Made by a program: the position numbers and the translations under genes. This document shows, piece after piece, positions 1 to 7,599 of a stretch of 64,000 nucleotides of DNA. Positions within the stretch are counted from its first letter, which is position 1, and every line of letters begins with the position of its first letter. Below the pieces are notes generated by a model that was given only the letters and a program-made list of their open reading frames with translations, did no database searches and was not told the origin of the DNA. The DNA comes from an uncultured Porphyromonas sp. (GTDB lineage: Bacteria > Bacteroidota > Bacteroidia > Bacteroidales > Porphyromonadaceae), in NCBI RefSeq assembly GCF_938046015.1, contig NZ_CALIXW010000046.1:69574-133573 (forward strand). Reading direction: 5' to 3'.

Positions 1-83
1 GGGGCAGAGGACGCGTGCCGTGCTTAGGGTGGGGGGAGGGTTAAGGCTAGGGGCGGCGTCCTCTGATCCTGCTGGAGCGGAGC

Positions 84-281
84 GGAGGGATAAGGGGCAG
101 CGGGAAAAGTAATATAATAATGGCGGGAATATGATATAATAATCCTTAGAAAGTAATATAATAATCCGCTGAAAGTAATATAAGAATTGGTGCAAACTTA
201 TATTACTTCTCTCGCTGCCCCTTAGCCCTCGCCTCCGCCCACCTTATCCCTCAGCTCTGTCCACCTTATCCCTCAGCCTCG
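84..281. repeat. 22-bp-register repeat array with A+T-rich core (array 1)
   Basis: Eight or more 16-bp units start every 22 bases: 84, 106, 128, 150, 172, 194, 216, 238 and 260. Units at 106-209 are A+T-rich (AAAGTAATATAATAAT and variants; the last, at 194, is inverted). Units at 84, 216, 238 and 260 are G+C-rich, of the type CCACCTTATCCCTCA with CTTA at the centre. Every unit is followed by a 6-base G+C-rich spacer such as GCGGGA, CCGCTG or GCTCTG. The array lies in an intergenic region, with no cas genes or transposase nearby. Bases 1-83 show nothing I can name. Confidence 0.9.
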
Positions 282-674
282 GCGCACCTTGCTGTGAGGC
301 GATCTTGGAGAGGGCGGACGAAGGCTGATCCCACGGCCTATCCTCAGCCCCTCGCTAAGGAGCAAGCGCTTGGCATCCGCCCATTGACTCCGCCCTAAGG
401 CAAGCAAGAGCAAAGTGCAGGCGGCTGGCTACGGCGCTACCAGCGTTTTGCGGCTTGCTCCGCAGGGCCAGCTCCCCCCGCCGACTTCGGATGCCAGCAA
501 GGTCAGCCCATCGAGCTCGGCTGCACCTTGCCTAAGTTTCAAGGGCTTTGCCCTCGGTCCCGCGTGGCGATGCTTAGCCCTCGCGCTAAGGTAGACAGCG
601 GCGCGAGGCATTGGGGCAAAGGAAGTATCTTTGCCTTGGGTACAAGGGATGTACCCCACTAATAGCCCTCTAAG
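282..674. other. intergenic region, no feature recognised
   Basis: G+C-rich DNA between array 1 and the first gene. A minus-strand open frame at 429-659 has no recognisable product and looks like a by-product of base composition. I see no convincing TAnnTTTG promoter, RNA gene or terminator here. Confidence 0.5.
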
Positions 675-1571
675 ATGAACGGAATGAAACGAAGTAGCCT
701 TGCCGCTCTCTTCCTACTTGTCCTAGGCCTGCCGCTGGTAGCGCACGGCCTAGGTGCGACGCGGCCGCTGCCTCAGATACCTCTCACGCCATCGCGCGCA
801 CAGCGCTACGTCTTCGAGCCTTGGACTGAGGAGGAGCGCGCCTTTTATCAGACCTTCCAGATCGCCTATGCCTTGAGTGGCCTAGCCCCCTTGGAGCGCT
901 GGGAGCAGGAGCTCCTCTCGGCCGATTCGCTGCTCAAGGCGGCGCAGGCCGAGCTGGCAGACAGTATTTCCGTCCTTCGAGGCACTGTCCGAGCCTTCGA
1001 GGAGGAGCAGATGGCCGCGTCGGAGGAGGGGCCTTCCCCCGAGCTCAGTGCGGCTCTGACGCGTCTCGAGGGCTTGCTCGAGAGCCTAGGTCAGCTGCAG
1101 AGCCGTCTGTGGGACGAGGAGCGCGAGCTGCAGCGTCTGCTCTACGTCGACGATGCAGCCGTGGCGCGCAGGGACTCGATGCAGCGCTGGCGGGATATGA
1201 TCGTCCGTGCGCTGATGCCCTACTACGGCAGCTGGCAGGACGCAGGGCGGAAGACGAAGTTCGAGATACGCTATGAGGCGAACCCTGACCGCATCGAGCT
1301 GAAGAGCCAGTTCTGGCAGCGGAGCTTCGTCCTGACGAACCGTCCCGTACCGCCCACCCTGCGCTGGGGTGGGGTGACGGATGCCACGACGACGCGGATC
1401 GCGGAGCTCCAGCTGCAGGGGGACGAGTTGCGCGCCAGCCTCCTCTTCCCCAACGGCAAGGAGGTGCGTATGGATGAGGAGCTACTCGTCCTCAGGCGTG
1501 GCGCGAGCCCCGACCGCCTCAGGGCGCACTTCTGCGGTCAGGACTACGAGCTGCAGCGTGTGGGGCCTTAG
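675..1571 (+). CDS. secreted coiled-coil protein of unknown function
   Basis: 298 residues. A hydrophobic N-terminal stretch at about residues 8-25 reads as a signal peptide, so the product is probably exported to the periplasm or outer membrane. Residues about 75-170 are rich in Glu, Gln, Leu and Arg in heptad-like spacing and probably form a coiled coil. The C-terminal third (about 190-295) looks like a beta-rich domain with several aromatic residues. I do not recognise the family. An in-frame ATG three codons in (MKRSSLAALF) is an equally good start. The next gene begins 40 bases downstream on the same strand, so the two may be co-transcribed. Confidence 0.7.
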   Translation: MNGMKRSSLAALFLLVLGLPLVAHGLGATRPLPQIPLTPSRAQRYVFEPWTEEERAFYQTFQIAYALSGLAPLERWEQELLSADSLLKAAQAELADSISVLRGTVRAFEEEQMAASEEGPSPELSAALTRLEGLLESLGQLQSRLWDEERELQRLLYVDDAAVARRDSMQRWRDMIVRALMPYYGSWQDAGRKTKFEIRYEANPDRIELKSQFWQRSFVLTNRPVPPTLRWGGVTDATTTRIAELQLQGDELRASLLFPNGKEVRMDEELLVLRRGASPDRLRAHFCGQDYELQRVGP

Positions 1572-1611
1572 CCTCGCGGGCCTTAGACTATCTATTCCCT
1601 ACCTAGTGACT

Positions 1612-2688
1612 ATGACCGAGTATATACTGACGGACAAGGTCAGGAACGTGTTGGCCGTCAATCCCGCCACGGGTGACTATTCCTACGAGCAGGACGGCCG
1701 TGGCTATCTCTACCTCGATGGCGTCCTCCTCGAGCAGGAGGAGGCGGCCCTCGATATCGTCTCCGTGGGCGACTATGTCTACGTATGGTATGGTAGCCTG
1801 GGCACCCTAGCGGTTTATTCGGGGCATAGCCTCATCCAGGTCTTCGACAAGGACTATAGCCCAAAGAGAGGTGTAGGCCCGTATGCCGTGCATTATGTCT
1901 GGGGTGAGGACTTCGTGGCGTATGAGAATCTCCTCTCGCTCCCCGATGGGCAGCCGCTCTTAGCTCAAGGCGTACCCTATCGCTTGTATGAAAGGGAGGG
2001 GATGGCCTTCGGTCACGATCCCTATAGGCAGGTGATCTGTCCTCTGGATCACTCGGGGCAGCCGCTGTGGAGCTACCGCATCATGAGGTTGGGTGGAGCC
2101 TCCTATAGCCCCAATGCAAAGGATCAGCTCAAGAGCCTACTGGGGGTGGCTGCTGGGCTGCTGTGGATCTACACAGACTTTGGGCGACTGGTAGCCTTCG
2201 ACCTTAGTACGGGGGAGCTGGTTCATCGGCTCTCGTCCAATTCCTACGACAGCACGAATCCCCGCTATACGATGGTCGAGAGCTTGGGGGTCTGCTTCTT
2301 CCGCGAGGAGGATAAGGCCATCGTGAGCATCAATAGCCTTGGGGTACGCATCTTCGATGCTGCTACGGCTGCGTGTCTCGAGAGCTACCGCTTCGCCGAT
2401 GTAGACCCTGATGGGATCCCTGCCTTTAAGTACTTCGCCATCGCTCAGTTCCAAGGGGACTACTTTACCTTCAGGGCAGAGCGGGACGGAGCGAGCTATA
2501 GCTGGGGGTGGGCTGGGGTCTTTGATCTCAAGGCGCGCAGACTGCTGTGGGCTGGCGAGGTCATCCCCAGCCAGGAGCGAGAGCGGACGGGGAATGGCCT
2601 GGTCGCGAGCCGTCCCCTATACTATGCGGGGGATAAGCTCTACCTGCTGGATGCCGAGAACACCCTGCATATCTACCAGCGTAGCTAG
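1612..2688 (+). CDS. beta-propeller-like protein of unknown function
   Basis: 358 residues from the ATG at 1612; the frame is open further upstream, but that part overlaps the preceding gene in another frame and encodes a low-complexity Ser/Arg-rich shadow. There is no signal peptide. The sequence has repeated short beta-strand motifs of the PQQ/WD-like kind, for example GDYVYVWYG, LLWIYTDFGRLVAFDLSTGELVH, IFDAATAACLESY and GDKLYLLDAENTLHIY, spaced about 40-60 residues apart, which suggests a propeller of about six or seven blades in the cytoplasm. No enzymatic motif is visible. Function unknown; its position directly behind the coiled-coil protein gene is the only context. Confidence 0.7.
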   Translation: MTEYILTDKVRNVLAVNPATGDYSYEQDGRGYLYLDGVLLEQEEAALDIVSVGDYVYVWYGSLGTLAVYSGHSLIQVFDKDYSPKRGVGPYAVHYVWGEDFVAYENLLSLPDGQPLLAQGVPYRLYEREGMAFGHDPYRQVICPLDHSGQPLWSYRIMRLGGASYSPNAKDQLKSLLGVAAGLLWIYTDFGRLVAFDLSTGELVHRLSSNSYDSTNPRYTMVESLGVCFFREEDKAIVSINSLGVRIFDAATAACLESYRFADVDPDGIPAFKYFAIAQFQGDYFTFRAERDGASYSWGWAGVFDLKARRLLWAGEVIPSQERERTGNGLVASRPLYYAGDKLYLLDAENTLHIYQRS

Positions 2689-2944
2689 CCGCTGCGAATG
2701 CCCGCTGCCGAGCGCCTACTGAACGTGATGTTGCAGCTGGCTCTAGTACATGAAGTCGGAGCTCTGTAGCTCGTAGCCTCATAGATTCGGAGGTGTGCGC
2801 CCTATGCCGCACAGGATTAGGTTGCTTGATAAGTGCAACAGCACTTCGTGTGCTCATGCTAGTATGCCTAGTTGAAGGCTCCTCCCGTAGCTGGAGTTGG
2901 CCTCCAAAGGTGTTAGCTGTAATGATGTGTCTTGGAAAAGGGAT

Positions 2945-2994
2945 ATGTATAGATCTCGTGCTCTATACATCAGAGGAAACTGCTAACTTTGCGT
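2945..2994 (+). promoter_or_regulatory. promoter with inverted-repeat operator candidate
   Basis: A -7 element TAACTTTG lies at 2987-2994, 21 bases before the next start codon. A perfect 9-base inverted repeat, ATGTATAGA at 2945-2953 and TCTATACAT at 2962-2970 with an 8-base gap, ends 16 bases before the -7 element and so covers the -33 region, where no TTG is visible. This is the layout of an operator or activator site. The rest of 2689-2944 is noticeably lower in G+C than the flanks and shows no gene I trust. Confidence 0.5.
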
Positions 2995-3014
2995 TGTAAG
3001 TCCAACCGTAAAAT

Positions 3015-3848
3015 ATGTATTCTATGAAACACCTAAAACAGCTAGCTTTTCTTCTTATCGGGACGCTGATACTAACCTCGTGTGGATATAAGAAGGAGGC
3101 TCAGACAGTAGTCCAAGACTTCTTTTCTGCTTTAAAGGCGGAGAATGAGGAGCGAATGGTAGAGCTTTATCCCGAGCTAGATAGTATCAGAAAGTACTGG
3201 AAGTCCGACACGATGATCATAAAGAGCATAGATAAGCTCTCCAACGATGAGTATCAGGTCGCGCTGACGAGCAAGTACACGAATGGGATAGGTAAAACCA
3301 CGGTGACTGAAATGACCTTCTTTACTAGACCCGTGAACAAAGATAAGCCTGGTGAAGGGTATACCATCTATGACTCAAAGGGCTTCGCTAGTCTCAACGA
3401 TGACCTCTTTTATAAGTTCGCGAAAAGAAGAGGTTATCTCAAGGAAGCGGGGCTGACAGACCAGCAGATCCTTCAGAAGATTGCTGAATCACGTCAAGCC
3501 CTAGTTGAAAACGTAAAGAAATTCGTGCAATACTTGCACGAGCATGTAACTGTAGAGGGCTTGACTTGGGATGCTCTTTCTGACTATGCGAGTGGGCGAG
3601 GTGTTGTGAAGAACAACACTGAGTATAGGCTCCCCAATCTTAAGTATGTCGTAACCTTTTACAAGGAAGATGGCAGCGAGCTTACTCAAGATACAGGGGT
3701 TATTACCTATTCAGAGCTACGACCTCATGGGATGGAGTCATTCTCCTTTTTTACCCAATACGCGGGGAGAGCTGCTCGGGCTAAGGTCGTTCTAGACTTT
3801 GACACCGAGTTCGTTCTTAGTGTGGCAGCTGAACGAGATTTCGATTAG
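3015..3848 (+). CDS. lipoprotein of unknown function, lower G+C
   Basis: 277 residues. The N-terminus MKHLKQLAFLLIGTLILTSCG is a classic lipoprotein signal with lipobox LTSC; the ATG at 3024 (residue 4) is therefore as likely a start as 3015. After the lipidated Cys, residues about 30-110 (QTVVQDFFSALKAENEERMVE and a following beta region) resemble a DUF4878/NTF2-like fold, known from many Bacteroidota lipoproteins, but this is inference. The C-terminal part (about 180-270) is beta-rich. Codon usage and base composition are clearly more A+T-rich than in its neighbours, which suggests recent acquisition. It is a single-gene unit with its own promoter and is followed by the cobalamin riboswitch leader. 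Confidence 0.75.
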   Translation: MYSMKHLKQLAFLLIGTLILTSCGYKKEAQTVVQDFFSALKAENEERMVELYPELDSIRKYWKSDTMIIKSIDKLSNDEYQVALTSKYTNGIGKTTVTEMTFFTRPVNKDKPGEGYTIYDSKGFASLNDDLFYKFAKRRGYLKEAGLTDQQILQKIAESRQALVENVKKFVQYLHEHVTVEGLTWDALSDYASGRGVVKNNTEYRLPNLKYVVTFYKEDGSELTQDTGVITYSELRPHGMESFSFFTQYAGRAARAKVVLDFDTEFVLSVAAERDFD

Positions 3849-3900
3849 GTTTCCCATTTGCCTATTGTATCTTATCCGCCGATTATATCGGTCTTTTCCT

Positions 3901-3951
3901 TAACTTTGCGTCCGTATCTAGAGAGGGGATAGCCCCGCCTAGGTACGGACG
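3901..3951 (+). promoter_or_regulatory. promoter and leader hairpin of the corrinoid operon
   Basis: TAACTTTG at 3901-3908 matches the Bacteroidota -7 consensus; I see no good -33 TTG. Directly after it CGTCCGTA (3909-3916) can pair with TACGGACG (3944-3951). The 3' arm of this hairpin shares two bases with the 5' strand of riboswitch helix P1 (3950-3954), so the two helices may compete. Confidence 0.5.
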
Positions 3952-4139
3952 CTGAAGGTTCTACCCCCGACGAGCAGGATGCTGCGCGCCCTGGGGTGGA
4001 TTAAAAGGGAAGCTGGTGCGATGCCAGCGCTATCCCCGTAGCCGTAAGGCCATCATGGTGCTACCTTAGGCCACTGCCCCGACACACAGGGTGGGAAGGC
4101 GTAGCACTTCGGGCCGAGCCGGAAGACCTGCCTCCAGCG
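3950..4139 (+). promoter_or_regulatory. cobalamin (AdoCbl) riboswitch
   Basis: All landmark blocks of the cobalamin riboswitch are present in order: AAGGTT at about 3955-3960; the core AAAAGGGAAGCTGGTG followed by CGATGCCAGCGC, TATCCCCG and GTAGCCGTAAGGC at about 4003-4050; CCACTGCCCC and GTGGGAAGGC at about 4071-4100; and the B12 box AGCCGGAAGACCTGCC at 4117-4132. Helix P1 can close through CGCTG (3950-3954) and CAGCG (4135-4139). It precedes corrinoid transport genes, as expected of this class. Ligand binding would repress the operon. Confidence 0.93.
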
Positions 4140-4355
4140 CCATCAGCTTGCCAGAGCCGCGGCTGCCAGCATGTCCTGCTGCGCCCTCCGCTGCCTCTGG
4201 TAGACGGCTCTCGGGTAGAAGAGCAGGAGCTAGGTACATATATACCATGAGGGTAATGATGCGTCTCGGGCCAGCAGCCCAGCGCACTCCATACCCCGAT
4301 CTCTATGCCTCCGACCCGAGACCAATGCTAATTCGGCTCGTAATCAAGGCATAGT
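4140..4355 (+). other. riboswitch expression platform / leader
   Basis: 216 bases between the riboswitch and btuF. AGAGCCG (4153-4159) can pair with CGGCTCT (4205-4211), and CCAGAG (4151-4156) with CTCTGG (4194-4199), enclosing a CAGCA/TGCTG hairpin; these are candidates for the switching helices. No T-run follows, so control may act on translation or through Rho. I see no credible small gene in this leader. Confidence 0.45.
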
Positions 4356-5528
4356 ATGAAGCTCAATGTCCCCCTTTCACTAGGAGCGCTTGCCCTAGTC
4401 CTTAGCCTCACCGCCTGCGGTGGAGGCCAGCAGCGCAGTCAGCAGTCTAGCGTCGCCCTCGGCGATGACTCCACAGACTTCGCCTTCCCTGTCACCGTCG
4501 AGTATGCCCATGGCTTCACCGTGACCAATCACCCCGAGTATAAGGAGCTGGTGATGTACCAGCCCGGCACGCGCGACACCGCAGCCTACTACATCCTCTA
4601 CCCACGCGGTAAGGAGGAGCCGCGCGTGGCGAGTCGTCTAGCGACCTACCTCGCCGTGCCCGCACGCACCCTCGCTGTCAGCTCTTCGCCTCACGTCGGG
4701 GCAGTGGCAGTGCTGGGGCTGCAGGAGCAGCTCGTCGCGGTCTCCGACCCCGAGAAGGTCAACGACAGCATCACCCGCCAGCGCATCCAGGAGGGCAAGG
4801 TGCAGCGTATCGGCCGCGGCATGAGCAAGGATATCGAGGGCCTCATCGCCCTACGCCCCGAGGTCTACCTGCAGGACCTCTACAGCGGTACGGAGAAGGA
4901 TGAGGACCTCATCGCCTCGGGGATCAAGATCGTCTACTTCAACAACTGGAAGGAGCAGGACCTCCTCGGGCGCGCCGAGTGGCTCAAGGTCGTAGGCCTT
5001 TTCTACGGGCGCAATGCCGTGGCGGACTCGGCCTTCCGCGCCATGCAGACCAACTACCGCGCCGCTGCCGAGCTGGCCAAGGGCGCCCGTGAGGTAACGC
5101 CCGTCATGTACGGCCTCGACTACAAGGGGGTATGGTACGTGCCCGGCGAGCACTCCTACATCGTCAAGGCCTTCGCCGATGCGGGCGTCAGCTGTGACTT
5201 CATCCCAGGGCAGATCGACAGCCGCCCCAGCAGCTTCGAGTACGTCTTCGAGCGCAATAGACACAAGAAGATCTGGCTCTGCCTGATGACGGGCAAGCTG
5301 GATAAGCTCTCCGACTTCCTCAGCCTCAACGAGCGCTACATCCACTTCGACGCCGCCCGTGAGGGGCAGGTGTGGGTAGACCGCAAGGAGCTCAATCGCG
5401 AGGGAGGAAACGACTTCTGGGAGAGCGGCCCCTATCACCCCGACCTTGTCCTCAAGGACTTCATCAAGATTGCTCACCCCGAGCTCCTCCCCGACTATGA
5501 CACACGCTACTGGATGCTCCTCCGCTAG
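4356..5528 (+). CDS. btuF: corrinoid ABC transporter substrate-binding lipoprotein
   Basis: 390 residues. N-terminal lipoprotein signal ending in the lipobox LTAC, so the protein is anchored in a membrane on the periplasmic side. From about residue 105 it reads as a class III periplasmic binding protein of the BtuF/FepB type: VSSSPHVGAVAVLGLQEQLVAV, the conserved DIEGLIALRPEVYL block at about 155-170, and GIKIVYFNNWKE. It would deliver cobalamin or cobinamide to the permease encoded just downstream. It is the first gene after the cobalamin riboswitch, which makes corrinoid rather than siderophore the likely ligand. The N-terminal 60 residues after the Cys are an extension compared with E. coli BtuF. 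Confidence 0.85.
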   Translation: MKLNVPLSLGALALVLSLTACGGGQQRSQQSSVALGDDSTDFAFPVTVEYAHGFTVTNHPEYKELVMYQPGTRDTAAYYILYPRGKEEPRVASRLATYLAVPARTLAVSSSPHVGAVAVLGLQEQLVAVSDPEKVNDSITRQRIQEGKVQRIGRGMSKDIEGLIALRPEVYLQDLYSGTEKDEDLIASGIKIVYFNNWKEQDLLGRAEWLKVVGLFYGRNAVADSAFRAMQTNYRAAAELAKGAREVTPVMYGLDYKGVWYVPGEHSYIVKAFADAGVSCDFIPGQIDSRPSSFEYVFERNRHKKIWLCLMTGKLDKLSDFLSLNERYIHFDAAREGQVWVDRKELNREGGNDFWESGPYHPDLVLKDFIKIAHPELLPDYDTRYWMLLR

Positions 5529-5538
5529 CTGGGCGGCG

Positions 5539-6564
5539 ATGCGCCCGCAGCTGCTCTTCCTGCTGCTGGCCCTGGGGATCGTCGCGGCCTTCTTCCTCGA
5601 TATCATGTGGGGGGCGACCTCGCTCTCGGCGGGCGAGGTGTGGGATGCGCTCTGGACGGGCGATGACAGCGTGACGGGCACCTATGTGGTGCGGCACTTC
5701 CGCCTGCCCAAGGCCCTGACGGCACTCTTCGCTGGGGCGGGCGTAGCGGTAGCCGGGCTGCAGATGCAGAGCCTCTTCCGCAACCCGCTGGCCGATACCT
5801 CCATCCTCGGAATCAATAGCGGGGCAGGCGTCGGCGTCGCCATCTACACGATGGCCTATGCCTTCTTCCCCACGGTGGCGCTCTTCAATTCGGGCGTCTC
5901 CTCCTGGGGGATTATCCTCGCGGCCTGTATCGGGGCGGCTGTCGTGCTGCTGCTGATCACGGGCGTGGCGAGCCGTGTGCGCAGCGTCGTCTCTGTCCTC
6001 ATCGTAGGGGTGATGGTCGGCTTCCTCGCCAGCTCCATTATCTCTATCCTGCAGTACTTCAGCGACGAGGAGACGCTGAAGACCTACCTCTTGTGGTCCT
6101 TCGGGAGCGTTGCGGGGACGACCTGGCGCCAGCTGCATCTGCTGATGCCCGTGGTGGCGCTCGGGCTGGGCCTGGCGCTGCTGATGCCCAAGCCTATGAA
6201 CGCCCTAGCCCTCGGCGAGGGCTATGCCCGCTCGGTGGGGACGAATGTGCCGCGTGTGCGCTTTGCCCTCATCGCCATCACCAGCCTGCTGGCGGGGAGC
6301 ATCACGGCCTTCACGGGGCCTATTGCCTTCCTTGGGATGGCGGTGCCGCACTTCGTCCGTACGCTCTTCCGCACCAGCGACCACCGCATCCTGCTCCCAG
6401 CGACGATGCTCTCGGGGGCGCTGCTGCTGCTCGTCTGCGACCTCCTGACGCAGCTGCCTGGGCGCGGCCTCACGCTCCCGATCAATGCCCTGACCTCGCT
6501 CATCGGTGCCCCCGTGGTGATCTTTGTCGTCCTGCGTAGCCAGCGCGGGAGCTTCTCGCTTTAG
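5539..6564 (+). CDS. btuC: corrinoid ABC transporter permease
   Basis: 341 residues from the ATG at 5539, 10 bases after btuF; the open frame reaches further upstream into btuF, where it does not resemble the family. FecCD/BtuC-type inner-membrane permease with about ten membrane segments. Family landmarks are visible: RLPKALTALFAGAGVAVAGLQMQSLFRNPLADTSILGINSGAGVG in the first third (the coupling N-P-L-A-D motif), GAPVVIFVVLR at the C-terminus, and GPIAFLGMAVPHFVR at about residues 253-267. Length is normal. It forms the channel for the binding protein upstream and the ATPase downstream. Confidence 0.9.
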   Translation: MRPQLLFLLLALGIVAAFFLDIMWGATSLSAGEVWDALWTGDDSVTGTYVVRHFRLPKALTALFAGAGVAVAGLQMQSLFRNPLADTSILGINSGAGVGVAIYTMAYAFFPTVALFNSGVSSWGIILAACIGAAVVLLLITGVASRVRSVVSVLIVGVMVGFLASSIISILQYFSDEETLKTYLLWSFGSVAGTTWRQLHLLMPVVALGLGLALLMPKPMNALALGEGYARSVGTNVPRVRFALIAITSLLAGSITAFTGPIAFLGMAVPHFVRTLFRTSDHRILLPATMLSGALLLLVCDLLTQLPGRGLTLPINALTSLIGAPVVIFVVLRSQRGSFSL

Positions 6565-6576
6565 CCTCCTCTATAT

Positions 6577-7596
6577 ATGAAGACAGAATTAGGACTAGAG
6601 CTCCGCGGCCTCACCACAGGCTACAGGGAGCGCCGCGGACAGGAGCAGCGCATCTCCGAGGGGCTCGACCTCAGCATAGCCCCAGGCGAACTGGTGCTCT
6701 TCATGGGCCCCAACGGCAGTGGTAAGTCCACCCTCATGCACACCATCGCGGGACTCATCCCGCCGCTGGCAGGCGAGGTCTCCATTGCGGGCGAAGCACT
6801 CCAGGGGCGCTCCCTCTCGGAGACCGCCCGCCTCCTGAGCCTCGTGCTCACCGAGCGCATCACCAGCACCACGATGACGGTGCGGGATGTGGTGCGCATC
6901 GGGCGCTACCCTCATATCGGCTACCTCGGTCGCCTGAGTGCCTCGGATGAGGCGATCGTCGAGGAGTCGCTCGGCCTCTGCCATCTCGAGGGGCTCCAGG
7001 CGCGCCCACTGAGTGCGCTCAGCGATGGCGAGCGGCAGCGTACGATGATCGCCCGTGCGCTGGCGCAGCAGACGCCACTCATCCTGCTGGACGAGCCGAC
7101 GGCGCACCTCGACCTCCCCTCACGCCTGGAGGTCATCCTCATGCTGCGGCGCCTGGCGCACGAGACGGGGCGCAGCATCCTCATCTCGACGCACGAACTG
7201 GAGCTGGCCCTCTCCTGGGCTGATACGGTCTGGCTCCTCGACGGCTCGGGGCAGATTACGACGGGCACGCCCGAGGATCTGGTGCTGAGCGGAGCCTTCG
7301 AGTGCACCTTCGGCGGTGCAGGGCTGAGCTACGACAGACAGACGGGCGAGTTCACCGCCCTACAGCAGCACACCCAGCCCATTGCCCTTGTGGGCGAAGG
7401 CCTCGAGGCACTCTGGACACGCCGCGCACTCAGCCGCCTGGGCTACGAGGTGCTGGACAGCCCCGACCTTCTCCCTCGCGTCACAATAGAAAAGGGCTGC
7501 TGGTGGCTCACGACCTCCACCAGCAGCCCCCGTAGTGCGGGCTCGATAGGCGAGCTCCTAGCGCTGCTCGCTTCCTCTTCTCCCTCTCATCCCTAG
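6577..7596 (+). CDS. btuD: corrinoid ABC transporter ATP-binding protein
   Basis: 339 residues. Canonical ABC ATPase: Walker A GPNGSGKST at 44-52, signature LSDGERQR at about 148-155, Walker B LILLDEPTAHLD at about 168-179 and the switch His in ISTHELELAL. It energises BtuC. The family core ends near residue 250; the remaining 90 residues (YEVLDSPDLLPRVTIEKGCWWL and so on) form a C-terminal extension also seen in some FecE-like ATPases of Bacteroidota, possibly regulatory. It sits 12 bases after btuC and 3 bases before cobN, so it is firmly within the operon. Confidence 0.9.
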   Translation: MKTELGLELRGLTTGYRERRGQEQRISEGLDLSIAPGELVLFMGPNGSGKSTLMHTIAGLIPPLAGEVSIAGEALQGRSLSETARLLSLVLTERITSTTMTVRDVVRIGRYPHIGYLGRLSASDEAIVEESLGLCHLEGLQARPLSALSDGERQRTMIARALAQQTPLILLDEPTAHLDLPSRLEVILMLRRLAHETGRSILISTHELELALSWADTVWLLDGSGQITTGTPEDLVLSGAFECTFGGAGLSYDRQTGEFTALQQHTQPIALVGEGLEALWTRRALSRLGYEVLDSPDLLPRVTIEKGCWWLTTSTSSPRSAGSIGELLALLASSSPSHP

Positions 7597-7599
7597 ACC

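Noticed and set aside
429..659. 76-codon minus-strand frame near the left edge
   Set aside because: No recognisable product, no promoter, and composition typical of the intergenic DNA around it.
1381..1611. N-terminal extension of the beta-propeller-like protein
   Set aside because: This part is Ser/Arg-rich low-complexity sequence in a second frame of the preceding gene; the ATG at 1612 fits better.
2793..2999. 68-codon plus-strand frame before the lipoprotein gene
   Set aside because: It runs through the inverted repeat and the -7 element at 2945-2994, which are better explained as regulatory DNA, and its product resembles nothing.
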